DNA from: DATCVR01 sp036566745
GTDB taxonomy: Bacteria > Actinomycetota > Actinomycetes > Jiangellales > Jiangellaceae
Reading direction: 5' to 3'
Assembly (NCBI GenBank): GCA_036566745.1
Contig: DATCVR010000287.1
Span: 24,027 to 88,026 of the forward strand
Length of the DNA stretch: 64,000 nt
Shown: positions 17,113 through 26,197 of the stretch, one piece after another
Position numbering within the stretch: position 1 is the stretch's first letter
Layout of the letters: each line of letters opens with the position of its first letter
Notes under the pieces: model-generated
Told to the model about the DNA's origin: nothing
The model's database searches: none
Seen by the model: only the letters and a program-made list of their open reading frames with translations
Program-made: the position numbers and the translations under genes

Positions 17113-17466
17113 ATGTCCGAGCGTGAGTACGACGCGACCACGATCACCGAGATCTCCTTCCCCGGAGGGAAGATCAAGGACGGCCACATCAAGGCCGATC
17201 CCGACTGGCAGTTCACCCCAGACGAGAAGACTGGCGGCGCCCTGCTGCGGCAGATCGGCGGTGGTCCGGGGGTGATCATCGATCCGTGCGAGTGCGCGCT
17301 GGAGACCGGCGGTTCGTGCGTGCAGGTCAGCGCCGAGGACGACGACGGAGTCATCATCGAGATCTGGTGTGAGGACAACGGGTGCGGCTTCTGCGTGGGT
17401 GGGGTCCGGCCCGAGGCCGGCCTCGACTTCCAGCTGAAGCTCACCTTCGCCCGCGCCGCTCGCTAG
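17113..17466 (+). CDS. Cys-rich small protein, unknown
   Basis: A 117-aa acidic protein with no signal peptide or membrane segment. All six Cys lie in the C-terminal half in the pattern C-x-C ... C ... C ... C-G-F-C ('DPCECALETGGSC', 'IWCEDNGCGFC'), which suggests a metal site or a disulfide-rich fold. The N-terminal half is hydrophilic ('SFPGGKIKDGHIKADPDWQF'). No family recognised. It sits between a membrane protein and the convergent BNR-repeat gene. The ATG at 17113 has only a G-rich stretch before it. A metal-binding regulator or a peptide precursor are both possible. Confidence 0.6.
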   Translation: MSEREYDATTITEISFPGGKIKDGHIKADPDWQFTPDEKTGGALLRQIGGGPGVIIDPCECALETGGSCVQVSAEDDDGVIIEIWCEDNGCGFCVGGVRPEAGLDFQLKLTFARAAR

Positions 17467-17573
17467 GGGGCGGCGGCGACCCTGGATCCGCGCCGGACGA
17501 CGACGGATCGCCGACGGACCCACGACGGATCGGTGCCTGCGAGGACGCCGACCCGCCGTGGATCACACTCGCG

Positions 17574-19433
17574 CTACGAGTCGTCGCTGAACGTGCCCCC
17601 GAAGATGTCCGAGTTGCCGAACGTCGGCGGGCACGCGGTGTTCGGTCCCGGCCGCAGCGCGTCGGAGTGCGCGTTGGGCAGTTCCGCCGCCGAAGCGCGT
17701 TCCCTGGGCCGGTCACCCACGATCGGCTCGGCGCCACCGCCGCCGACGTCCTCGACGAACGCCTGCCGGTAGGTGTTGATCGCCGGGCACACGGTTCCGT
17801 TGCGCATGTCGTTCCACACGGCGGAGCCGAAGTCGCGGGTCGCCACGGCGTAGTTGTAGTCGCCGAGGAACTCCGAGGTCAGACCGTTGGCGCTCGAGGC
17901 GCGGCCGTCACCGACGGCACCGCGCAGCACCGTCGTCCAGGACCCGAGCTCGCCGCTGTCGGCATCGACGTCGGCGTGCCGCACGACCCCGAGGACGCGC
18001 CGGGGCGAGGTGGTGTCGTCGCGCCACGGATCCAGCCAGGCGTTGTAGACCAGCCAAGCATCCGTGCCGTCGGGCGAGATCGCGATCGCGGGGAAGTTGG
18101 CGCGATCGACGTCACCGTCGTTGGCGTCCATCGGGTCGGAGTACGTCTGGCCGCCATCGGTGGAGCTGACGACGAAGGCGCGTTCCTCGTTCATGCCCTC
18201 CCGGTCGTCGGACCAGGTGATCAGGATCTGGTCGGTGGCGTCGGCCCCGGACGGCGCACCGTTGGCGATGTCGATGCTCGGGAAGGTGTTGGTGCGAGCA
18301 CCGGCGATGCCGTCGATGGTGAACCGTCCTTGGGCCGGGTCGAACTGGCCGATGCCGCCGAGCGGCTGGACGACGGCGCGCGGACGCTCGAAGGTGGCGC
18401 CGCCGTCGAACGACCGGGCCTGGAAGAACACGCCGTCGCGGGTGCCGATGTCGGTGCCGATCCACACGACGAAGACGACCCCGGCGCTGTCCGTACGGAC
18501 AGCGCAGCCCTGCCGGCCGCCGGTCTGGCTGTTGTTCGTGGCCGCCGAGAGCTGACGGACACGCCACGTGTCGCCGCCGTCGGTGGAGCGGGAGAACAGC
18601 ACCGGCTCGGAGCCTGCGGTGCCGCGGAAGCCGACGTTGCACACGTAGACGTTGCCGAAGTGCACGCTCGACTCGGCGTTGTCGGCCCAGAGCTGCTCCT
18701 TGTCGCTGAACAGCGCGGAGTTCTGCCGCGTGACGACCACCGGATCCATCCAGGCGTCGTTGTCACCGGCGATGGCTCCGGCGAGGTCGTCAGTGCGGGA
18801 CACCGCGATCGCGCCTTCGCCGCGGAACGGGTCGGCGCCTGGGAACTTCGTCGCGATGTTGGCGTAGTAGAGCCGCTGACCGTTCGACCAGGAGAACTCG
18901 CCGTCGGCGTCGGGCACCGGACCGAAGACCAGCTCCGGGTCGCCGTTGGAGACCAGGCCGGTCTCCGCGTAGTGCGGCAGGGTTCCGATGGGACCGGCCG
19001 GATCAGGGACGCAGCCGGTGTCACCGGCCGGCGGCTGACCGGGCGCCAGGTCCGGCTGGCCGAGGCAGCTCGGAGTGACCCGCGCCGAGAAGCCGGTGTA
19101 GGTCGGCTGGGTCCAGGTTCGACCGGCGTCCGTGGAGAACTGCACTCCGGACAAGCCGACCCCTGGGGTGAACGGGCAGGTCCGGTCGTCTCCGGCGTTG
19201 CAGGCCTCCATGTCGATGTTGTCGTTGGCTCCGGCGGCGAGAATCGACGGTTCGGCTGGGTTCACCGCCAGGCCCGGCTCGTTCTGCTTGTTCTGCGAGA
19301 AGATGGCGTCGTTGCTGCCTACCGTCACTTCGGTGGAGCCACCGGGGGTGACCGGGACGGCGGCGGCGAGTCCTGCGACGAGGACCGATCCGAGCACTGC
19401 GGTGATGACCGCGGCGAGGCTTCTGGTGCGCAT
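17574..19433 (-). CDS. Secreted BNR/Asp-box repeat protein (sialidase-like beta-propeller)
   Basis: A 619-aa exported protein. A signal peptide covers about residues 1-26 ('VITAVLGSVLVAGLAAAVPV'). Four Asp boxes are visible: 'STDAGRTW', 'STDGGDTW', 'SFDGGATF' and 'STDGGQTY'. This is the repeat of six-bladed propellers seen in sialidases and related glycan-binding enzymes. The usual sialidase Arg triad with FRIP motif is not evident, so enzymatic activity is uncertain; many such proteins only bind. Eight or more Cys fit an extracellular location. CTGGAGATGTC precedes the ATG at 19433. The in-frame extension to 19595 is not expected to be translated. Confidence 0.82.
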   Translation of the reverse strand: MRTRSLAAVITAVLGSVLVAGLAAAVPVTPGGSTEVTVGSNDAIFSQNKQNEPGLAVNPAEPSILAAGANDNIDMEACNAGDDRTCPFTPGVGLSGVQFSTDAGRTWTQPTYTGFSARVTPSCLGQPDLAPGQPPAGDTGCVPDPAGPIGTLPHYAETGLVSNGDPELVFGPVPDADGEFSWSNGQRLYYANIATKFPGADPFRGEGAIAVSRTDDLAGAIAGDNDAWMDPVVVTRQNSALFSDKEQLWADNAESSVHFGNVYVCNVGFRGTAGSEPVLFSRSTDGGDTWRVRQLSAATNNSQTGGRQGCAVRTDSAGVVFVVWIGTDIGTRDGVFFQARSFDGGATFERPRAVVQPLGGIGQFDPAQGRFTIDGIAGARTNTFPSIDIANGAPSGADATDQILITWSDDREGMNEERAFVVSSTDGGQTYSDPMDANDGDVDRANFPAIAISPDGTDAWLVYNAWLDPWRDDTTSPRRVLGVVRHADVDADSGELGSWTTVLRGAVGDGRASSANGLTSEFLGDYNYAVATRDFGSAVWNDMRNGTVCPAINTYRQAFVEDVGGGGAEPIVGDRPRERASAAELPNAHSDALRPGPNTACPPTFGNSDIFGGTFSDDS

Positions 19434-19614
19434 GACATCTCCAGTCGGTGGACTGACATCTGCGCGGCGCGCCACCCCCGGCGGCCGGCGGGGTGTGCCG
19501 GCCCGTCCGGGCGTAGTGGTCGCACCCAGGAGCCTGGCCCCGTCCGACCGGTGATCACAATCGCTGGTCAGACCAGCTGATTGGCCATCGGCCACCGTCG
19601 TGACCAGCGCAGAC

Positions 19615-20142
19615 TCACGACCGGGTGGTCCTGGACGGATCGGTGCGTGGCACGATGCGACGCTCCGCCGAACGGGTCATCGCCGCCATCGGCGCGGCTC
19701 CAGCGGCCACGACCGCCGCCATCGCCGAGCGTCCCTGGCCACGCAACAGGGCGGGACCGATCTTCGCCATGATCGCGGTGACCGCCGGGAGCGGCCGGCC
19801 GAACAGGGTGATCTCGACGATGCGGCCGTCGGCGTCCAGGCGATGCAGCTGAGCCTCTTCCAGGGGCAGCCCGTCGACGGTCGCCGTGAAGACTGCCACG
19901 CGCGTGGTGGCGTCGCCGACGTCGGTGTGGAACCGGATGCCGGGGATGATCCGGAGGGCCTCAGTCATCACCTGGCCCACGTGTTCGCGTCCCTGGAACC
20001 GGTACGCCTCGGTCAGCGGTGAGATCAGCACGACGTCGGGCGCCAGGCAGGCGATCATCGCCTCGGCGTCGCCGGCCTCGCACGCCCGGCGCCAGGGTGT
20101 CAGCGGGGTGTCGAGGTCGTCCGGCAGGTGGGGTGTGGTCAC
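19615..20142 (-). CDS. SnoaL-like / NTF2-fold protein
   Basis: A 175-aa protein with a cone-shaped NTF2-like fold at 1-125: 'WRRACEAGDAEAMIACLAPD' (helix 1), 'SPLTEAYRFQGREHVGQVM', and 'LHRLDADGRIVEITLFGRP' (the final strands). Family members include polyketide cyclases and small-molecule isomerases; no substrate can be read from it. The C-terminal 50 residues are Ala- and Arg-rich and probably disordered. GTG at 20142 follows GAGAGGACGAGCCC. It is divergent from the SARP regulator, which may control it. Confidence 0.75.
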   Translation of the reverse strand: MTTPHLPDDLDTPLTPWRRACEAGDAEAMIACLAPDVVLISPLTEAYRFQGREHVGQVMTEALRIIPGIRFHTDVGDATTRVAVFTATVDGLPLEEAQLHRLDADGRIVEITLFGRPLPAVTAIMAKIGPALLRGQGRSAMAAVVAAGAAPMAAMTRSAERRIVPRTDPSRTTRS

Positions 20143-20260
20143 GGGCTCGTCCTCTCGGGAGTGGTCGTTCCACCTCGATCTTGCCCCTATGGCATGAACC
20201 GAACACCGTCGGCGTTCCCGTATACCCTTGCGGACCCGCGAACAGATCGAAGGAGTGACG

Positions 20261-23182
20261 GTGGCCGGCCTGGCCCTCGAGATCGGCGTCCTCGGCACCC
20301 TCGAGGTGCGTCGCGACGGCGCGCTCATCGAGTTGCCCGCCGGGCGTCCGTCCGTCCTCGTGGCCGTGCTCGCGCTCCGGGTGGGCTCGGTGGTGCCACA
20401 CTCCGTGCTGGCCGGGTACCTCTGGCCCGAGGTCGCCCCGGCGAACCCCCGGCGCACCATACAGACCTACGCCGCCCGGATGCGGGCCGTTCTGGGCGGC
20501 GATTCGATCCGGTCGAGGCGCGACGGCCTCGTGCTCGACATCGCCCTCGAGCAGGTCGACGTCTTCCGGTTCCGTGCACTGGCCGGCGCCGGCGGGGCGG
20601 ACGGCCTCGCCACGGCCCACCTCGAGCGGTTGCGCCAGGCGCTGGCCCTGTGGCGAGGTGCCCCGCTGTCCGGCCTCTCACCCGACGCCCTCGAACACGA
20701 GCACGCGCCCGCGCTGGTCGAGGAGCTGCTGGGCGTCACCGAGCGGGCCAACGAGCTGCGCATCGAGCACAACCTGGTCGACGACGAGCTGGTCGGATCG
20801 CTGCGCCGGCTGATCGCCGTCCATCCGTGGCGCGAGCGGTTGTGGGGCCAGCTGATGCGCTCGCTCTACCGTCGCGGCCGCCAGGGCGAGGCGCTGTCGA
20901 CCTACCACGAGCTCGTGGGGGTGCTCCGCGACGATCTCGGCATCGAGCCCGGCGTCGAGCTCACCCGGCTGCACCAGCAGATATTGACCACCGATCCCGG
21001 CCTCGACCGCGCCACCTCCGGAGCGGCCGTCGCGACCAGTCGGATCCCCCGTCCGGCCCAGCTGCCGGCCGGTACCCCTGACTTCGTGGGCCGCGCCGGC
21101 GAGCTCGACATGATCACCTCCGCCCTGACCGGGGCCGGCGACCGCGTGCGCCTCGCGGTCGTCTCCGGCGCCGCCGGCATGGGCAAGACCACCCTCGCCC
21201 TCCAGGCCGCTCACCGCGTCCGCGACCACTTCCCCGACGGCCAGCTGTTCGCCTACCTCAGCGCCGTCGGTGCGCCGGTGGCCGCCCACGACGTGCTGGC
21301 CGGCTTCCTCCGGGCCCTCGGTGTCGACGCGGGCGACGTGCCCGCGTCCACGGCCGAACGCGCGGCGTTGTTCCGGTCGGTGTGCGCCGGACGACGGGTG
21401 CTGGTGGTGGTCGACGACGTCCGGTCGGTCGACCAGCTCGTGCCGCTGATGCCGGGAGCGCCGGGCTGTGCGGTCGTCGTCACCTCACGTCCACAGGTGC
21501 CGCTCCCCACCGACGCCCGGGTCGACCTCGGCGTTCTGTCCGACCTCGAGGCCCGCGACCTGCTGTCCGGCATCATCGGGGCCGAGCGGTTCGCGGCTGA
21601 GCCCGAGGCGATCGCGCAGGTCCTCCAGGCGTGCGGTGGCTCGCCGCTGGCGGTGCGCATCGCGGGTGGGCGGCTCGCCACTCGCCCGTCCTGGCCGATT
21701 CAGCACCTCGCCGACCGCCTGGCCGGGTCGAACCGGCTGGACGAACTCCACCTCGGCGGCCACGGCGTCCGTACGGCTCTCGACGCCACGTTCCGCAGCC
21801 TCGAGCCCGAGCTCGCCCGGCGGTTCGAGCAGCTCGCGGTGTTGCCCTGCACCGTGGTCGACCTCGCGTCCGCCGCCATCGTGTGGGGCGTCGGATCGGA
21901 CCACGCCCTCGACTCGCTGGAAGAGCTCTGCGACGTGCGGTTGATCGAGCCGGCCGCGCCCGGGCTCTACCGGTGGCACGACCTCGTCCGCGACTTCATG
22001 CGGGCGATGGCCGTCCCCACCACCGACGGCGACGCCGAGCGCCGGCTCGTCCGGCACGCGATCCGGTCGCTGGTCAACGCCAAGGAAGTGGTCCGGGCCG
22101 ACGACCGCCCCCACCACGCCGTCATCACCTCGATCGGCGATGTCGGGGGCGAGGCATTCGCCGACCGCGCCGCGGTCCACGACTGGATCCACCCGCGGTT
22201 CCTCCTGTTCGGCTGCCTGGCCCGGCGCCAGCTTGCCGTGGCGAAGGGCGAGGCGGTCAGCGAGGCGGCCGCCATGACGGTGCTGCTCGACGTCGTCACC
22301 GACGAGTGCTGCCGCGCCGACAGCGTGTGCGAGGACGCCCTGCGCGCGGTCATCGACGCCGACGTGCCACCCGCAGCGGCACACTTCACCGCGGCGGCCT
22401 GGCACAACCTCGGTGTGGTGTTGTCCGACCAAGGCCGCCTCACCGAGGCACACGAAGCCGGCCGGCACGCGGTCCACCTGTGGCGCAGCCTCGACGACCG
22501 GTACGGCGAGCTGGTCATGCTCAACAACATGGGCATGTGGCACCACCAGCTCCACGAGTACGACAAGGCGCTCGAGCTGTTGCTCACCTGCGTCGGAGCC
22601 GGCGACGTCGTCCCCGCGCCGCTGCTCATCCGCTGCATGTACAACCTCGCCGACGTCTATGTCCACCTCGGCGAGCTCGAGCAGGCTCGCCACCAGCTCG
22701 CCGCGGCCGACGCCATCGGGCGGCCCGAACCCTTCTCGCTGGGCGCGCACCGCGAGGCCATCGTGCGCACAGCCCTTCACCGCGCCGAGGGCCGGACCGC
22801 CGACGCCATCGCGGCCAACGAGCACGCCTTCGCCGTGGCCGAAGGGCTCGGATCCACGTCGCTGCAGTCGGGATCGATGGTGGTCATGGCCAGGACGCTG
22901 CGGCACTTCGACCTCGACAGCTCGGCGGTGGCGGCCGACGCCGTGCGCCGCGCCCAGCAGGGCCACCACCTCCGGATCCAGGCCGAGGCGCTGCTCGAGC
23001 TGGGGCATGCCCACCACCGCCTCGGCGAGCTCGACGCCGCCGCCGGGTGCTGGCACGACGCCCGGGCGATGTTCGACTCGCTCGGCCTCGGCGACGAGCT
23101 CCAGGTCCGGGCCTGGCTGGCCGAGACCTCACCGGCAGCAGGAGGTCTGAGCAGCGACGACACCGCGGTGAAGCAGTTGTGA
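20261..23182 (+). CDS. SARP-type regulator: BTAD, NB-ARC-like ATPase and TPR domains
   Basis: A 973-aa AfsR-like transcription factor. Residues 5-95 form the OmpR-type winged helix ('IGVLGTLEVRRDGALIELPA'), and 100-245 the BTAD domain ending 'VGVLRDDLGIEPGVELTRLH'. An STAND/NB-ARC ATPase follows from about 280 with P-loop 'GAAGMGKTT' (302-310), Walker B 'RVLVVVDDVRS' and 'VVVTSR'. The last 330 residues are TPR-like helices. Such proteins usually activate secondary-metabolite or stress genes, with nucleotide binding and repeats sensing the signal. No biosynthetic cluster is next to it; the divergent SnoaL gene is the nearest candidate target. GTG at 20261 has GAAGGAG at ideal spacing, which beats the upstream TTG at 20228. 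Confidence 0.92.
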   Translation: MAGLALEIGVLGTLEVRRDGALIELPAGRPSVLVAVLALRVGSVVPHSVLAGYLWPEVAPANPRRTIQTYAARMRAVLGGDSIRSRRDGLVLDIALEQVDVFRFRALAGAGGADGLATAHLERLRQALALWRGAPLSGLSPDALEHEHAPALVEELLGVTERANELRIEHNLVDDELVGSLRRLIAVHPWRERLWGQLMRSLYRRGRQGEALSTYHELVGVLRDDLGIEPGVELTRLHQQILTTDPGLDRATSGAAVATSRIPRPAQLPAGTPDFVGRAGELDMITSALTGAGDRVRLAVVSGAAGMGKTTLALQAAHRVRDHFPDGQLFAYLSAVGAPVAAHDVLAGFLRALGVDAGDVPASTAERAALFRSVCAGRRVLVVVDDVRSVDQLVPLMPGAPGCAVVVTSRPQVPLPTDARVDLGVLSDLEARDLLSGIIGAERFAAEPEAIAQVLQACGGSPLAVRIAGGRLATRPSWPIQHLADRLAGSNRLDELHLGGHGVRTALDATFRSLEPELARRFEQLAVLPCTVVDLASAAIVWGVGSDHALDSLEELCDVRLIEPAAPGLYRWHDLVRDFMRAMAVPTTDGDAERRLVRHAIRSLVNAKEVVRADDRPHHAVITSIGDVGGEAFADRAAVHDWIHPRFLLFGCLARRQLAVAKGEAVSEAAAMTVLLDVVTDECCRADSVCEDALRAVIDADVPPAAAHFTAAAWHNLGVVLSDQGRLTEAHEAGRHAVHLWRSLDDRYGELVMLNNMGMWHHQLHEYDKALELLLTCVGAGDVVPAPLLIRCMYNLADVYVHLGELEQARHQLAAADAIGRPEPFSLGAHREAIVRTALHRAEGRTADAIAANEHAFAVAEGLGSTSLQSGSMVVMARTLRHFDLDSSAVAADAVRRAQQGHHLRIQAEALLELGHAHHRLGELDAAAGCWHDARAMFDSLGLGDELQVRAWLAETSPAAGGLSSDDTAVKQL

Positions 23183-23390
23183 CACAGCTCGGCCCTACCG
23201 TGGTGGCGACACGAGTCGGCCAGCCCGCGGTGATCCGGGAGAAGACGGGACGTGAACGGCGGGGGACTGCTCGTCACGTCGGGCGGCCGTGCGGCTCGCG
23301 TCCATCGTTCGTGCCCGGCGATGGATGCCTGCGCATGGTCGACAGGGCCGCAGGTGGGTGAACGCCGCACCCGTCGACGCGTGTCGAGAG

Positions 23391-23425
23391 GCCCCGGGTA
23401 GTCGCACGCTTTCGACTCCCGGGGC
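23391..23425 (+). terminator. Rho-independent terminator candidate between convergent genes
   Basis: Outer stem GCCCCGGG/CCCGGGGC, one bulged T, inner stem AGTCG/CGACT and loop CACGCTTT, followed by TTCTG. It lies between the SARP regulator and the convergent membrane-protein gene ending at 23456 and could serve both directions. Confidence 0.65.
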
Positions 23426-23455
23426 TTCTGCCTGTCCTGCTCCGATGAGGTGGTG

Positions 23456-24937
23456 TCAGAAGCCGCGGCTGCCGCCCGAGCGCCGCGACGAGCGCCGGCT
23501 CGAACCGCCGCCGGACGATCGCCGGCGGGACGAGAACCCGGAGCGCGACCTGCCTCCGCCGGAGCCGCTACCGGACGACGAGAAGTCACGCCCGGCGTCG
23601 GCCAGGTCACGCTCGAGCGATTCGGCCATAACCCGGAAACGCCGCCTCGGGCTGCGCGCCGCGCGCCGCTCCCACAGCGACCGCCGACTGGCCTGGTAGG
23701 ACGGTGCGGGGAACGGCGTGGCGTCGTTCCAGTAGCCCTCGACGTACGCGACCACGGCCTCGCCGGCGTTCCAGTAGGTCCGGCCGCCGACCATCCGCGG
23801 CTCCGGTTGCTGGGCGGTGTCGAGCCGGCCGGCGCAGTCGGCGCACACCGGAACCGTCCGGGCGGCGCCTTCCTCGGGGGTCCAGTCACGCTCGTCGGTG
23901 CTGGGTCCGTGGCGTGGGTCGAAGAAGCACGGCGCGGTGCGCTCGGGCGCCGGCCGGCCCTGCTGGAGCGCCTCGAGACAGGCCAGGGAGTACCGGGCCG
24001 AGCCGAGCAGCGTCGTCACGGCCTGGACGTCGGTGTCCTCGGCGAGGGCGTCGAGGCGGTGGCGGGCCTTCTCGACGGTGTCGAGCACCTCCTTGCTCAG
24101 CCGGGCCTGCTCGAGGTCGGCCGTGGTCGGCAGCGCCGCGACCGTCCCGGAGAGTTCGATGACCTCCTCGTCGAGCAGCGGGCGGACCTGGGCGATGTGG
24201 GTACGGTCCTCGGCTCGGCGTTTGCGGCGGGCGGAGAGGGCGGTGCCTCCCCACCAGAGCCCGAATCCGGCGACGCCCGCGCCCGCGAACGGTGCGACGT
24301 CCACCAGGAACGGCTTGTCGACGTCGGAGGCACGGTCGATGAACGCTTCGAGCATCGGCCCGTAGTCGGGCGCGCAGCACTCGACGGCGTCGTCGATCGC
24401 GTCCTCGACGAAGTACGTGGGGCCCTCTTCCGCGTGCTGAACGGCGTGCAGACCCCGGCCGTCGGAGGACGAGTCTGCTGCGGTCAGGACGGCATAGACG
24501 CCGTCGACCCCCACCCGGTCGTACAGCTGGGAGGCGATCTCCTCACCCTCCCACGCCAGGCTGGAACCCGAGTAGTACTCACCGGCCGTGTCGATCTTCG
24601 CTGCTGGGATCACCGCGATCCGCATGTCGACCGGGGCGGCCTCGGCCACGGCGTCCAGCTCGTCGACCTCGGCGGGCGACATGCCGACGTCCGGGTCGGC
24701 CCACACGCCTGGCTCGGCGAGGTGCAGCGCGACGTCGTCGAGGTACTGCTCGGCCGCCCGCACCAGATCGTCGGAGTCGAGGTCGTAGGTGTGCGGCGCC
24801 ACGAGAGGCGTGGCGGCGGCCGGAACCGTCGACGCGGCGGCCGGGACAGACGCCACGAGCACGACAGCGGCCGCCGTTGCGGCGGTCGACGCGCAGGCCG
24901 CGATCGTCGTCGCGCCGAGCCGGGTGAGGATGCTCAT
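23456..24937 (-). CDS. Membrane protein with extracytoplasmic domain, zinc-ribbon-like motif and Ser/Gly/Arg tail
   Basis: A 493-aa protein. Signal/anchor helix at about 10-40; an extracytoplasmic domain (about 50-205) reminiscent of TPM-type domains ('VDMRIAVIPAAKIDTAGEY', 'VGVDGVYAVLTAADS'); a membrane segment near 212-232; then a cytoplasmic helical region and a Cys/His motif: 'PCFFDPRHG' followed 30 residues later by 'VCADCAGRL', a probable zinc site. The last 45 residues are Ser, Gly and Arg, low in complexity. It matches the layout of its upstream neighbour. Start ATG overlaps the stop of that gene by 4 bases, so the two are translationally coupled. Function unknown. Confidence 0.7.
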   Translation of the reverse strand: MSILTRLGATTIAACASTAATAAAVVLVASVPAAASTVPAAATPLVAPHTYDLDSDDLVRAAEQYLDDVALHLAEPGVWADPDVGMSPAEVDELDAVAEAAPVDMRIAVIPAAKIDTAGEYYSGSSLAWEGEEIASQLYDRVGVDGVYAVLTAADSSSDGRGLHAVQHAEEGPTYFVEDAIDDAVECCAPDYGPMLEAFIDRASDVDKPFLVDVAPFAGAGVAGFGLWWGGTALSARRKRRAEDRTHIAQVRPLLDEEVIELSGTVAALPTTADLEQARLSKEVLDTVEKARHRLDALAEDTDVQAVTTLLGSARYSLACLEALQQGRPAPERTAPCFFDPRHGPSTDERDWTPEEGAARTVPVCADCAGRLDTAQQPEPRMVGGRTYWNAGEAVVAYVEGYWNDATPFPAPSYQASRRSLWERRAARSPRRRFRVMAESLERDLADAGRDFSSSGSGSGGGRSRSGFSSRRRSSGGGSSRRSSRRSGGSRGF

Positions 24938-26034
24938 CGATCGTTCTCCTGGAGCCGGTGGTGGCAGCGGTCGCAGACGGGAACCTCACGCGCCTTGCCG
25001 CCGGCGGGCGCGTACATCCATTCGGTCACCGAGACCCCGTGCGCGGAGTCGAAGAAGCACGCACTGCGCCGGGGCGGAACTGGCTCGCCGGCGATGCGGG
25101 CCCGCGCCGAGGCGAGCCGCCACCGGCCGTAGTCGACGTTCGCCCGGACCGCGCGCAGGACCGCGTCGTCGGGTTCGCCGTCGACGGTCGTACCCACCTC
25201 GGCGTAGGCGTCCATGGCGGCCTGCACGTCGGCGGCCACCGCGGGGTCGGACACGTCGGGGTCGGCCGCGTCGATCTCCTCGCCGAAGCGTGTGACGTCC
25301 TCGCGGGCCAGTGCGCGACGCTCCTCGATCGAGTCGGCCTCGTCGGGCAGCGTCTCGAACGACGGGCGGTACGGCGCGGGACCCGAGTGGTGAGCGCCGC
25401 GCCGGCGGCCCCGCCACCACAGCAGCGCCGCGCCGCCGGCCACCACCACGACGATGCCGGCGATCATCGGCGCGACCCAGGAGGATGCCGTCCCCTCGTC
25501 CCGCGGCTCGCCGGGAACCCCGAGTTCGGTCAGCACGGTGTCGAGGACCGGCACCACCTGCGAGCGGGTGTGATCGGCCAGCGCGTCCTCGAGGACCGGG
25601 CCTACCGGCAGGTCGGAGCCCACGGCCGTGCCCCAGGTGCCGGTCCCGCCGAAGACCACGAGGTAGACGCCGTCGCGGGCGGTCGCGTCCACCATGTCGT
25701 CGAGGAAGGCGTCGGCGCGTTCGTCGTTCGTGCGCCCGGGTTGTTCGGACAGGGCCGCGGCAGGCACCACCGCGACGAACGTCGCCGGCTCGTGCCCGGT
25801 CACCCGGCCGGCGAGGTGGGCGGCGTCGGCGTCGGACACGAGCGAGTGCTGGCTCGGGTCGACGTAGACCGGCTGGTCGCGCCAGGCGTCGGCCACGCCG
25901 GCCACCCGGTCGGCCGGCAACGTGGCGTCATGCGGCGCGGCGTCCGGCGGCGCGATCACGACCGGCAATGCCACGCTCGCGACCGTGGCGGCGATCGTCC
26001 GGACCACCCGGCGGCAGGTCTCCCTGGCAAGCAC
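24934..26034 (-). CDS. Membrane protein, paralogous layout to its downstream neighbour
   Basis: A 366-aa protein with an N-terminal signal/anchor (about 8-32), an extracytoplasmic domain with 'TFVAVVPAAALSEQPG' and 'DGVYLVVFGGTG', a central membrane helix ('MIAGIVVVVAGGAALLWW', about 180-198) with a basic stop, a cytoplasmic helical part, and the same zinc-ribbon-like ending: 'ACFFDSAHG' then 'VCDRCHHRL'. The two tandem genes therefore look like an old duplication. GTG at 26034 has GGAAGAG upstream; the open frame further upstream overlaps the divergent gene and is not expected to be used. Function unknown; the cytoplasmic metal site suggests protein binding. Confidence 0.7.
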   Translation of the reverse strand: MLARETCRRVVRTIAATVASVALPVVIAPPDAAPHDATLPADRVAGVADAWRDQPVYVDPSQHSLVSDADAAHLAGRVTGHEPATFVAVVPAAALSEQPGRTNDERADAFLDDMVDATARDGVYLVVFGGTGTWGTAVGSDLPVGPVLEDALADHTRSQVVPVLDTVLTELGVPGEPRDEGTASSWVAPMIAGIVVVVAGGAALLWWRGRRRGAHHSGPAPYRPSFETLPDEADSIEERRALAREDVTRFGEEIDAADPDVSDPAVAADVQAAMDAYAEVGTTVDGEPDDAVLRAVRANVDYGRWRLASARARIAGEPVPPRRSACFFDSAHGVSVTEWMYAPAGGKAREVPVCDRCHHRLQENDR

Positions 26035-26197
26035 GTGCTCTTCCAGCTCCTTCGATGCCGGGTCGGTGGGCGATCGTTCCACGCATCGTTCCGGCGACGT
26101 AGGGCGGCATCGGTGCTGGTCTGTGACACGTCCTGCGCGACACGCGGGTGCCGTCGCGCCACTGGCCATCGCGCGCCACGTCGGGGAAGGTGGGTGC

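Noticed and set aside
17574..19433. Calling the BNR protein an active sialidase
   Set aside because: Asp boxes are clear but the FRIP motif and catalytic Arg/Tyr set are not evident.
20228..20260. TTG start for the SARP regulator
   Set aside because: It would add eleven residues with no ribosome site; GTG at 20261 has GAAGGAG at ideal spacing.
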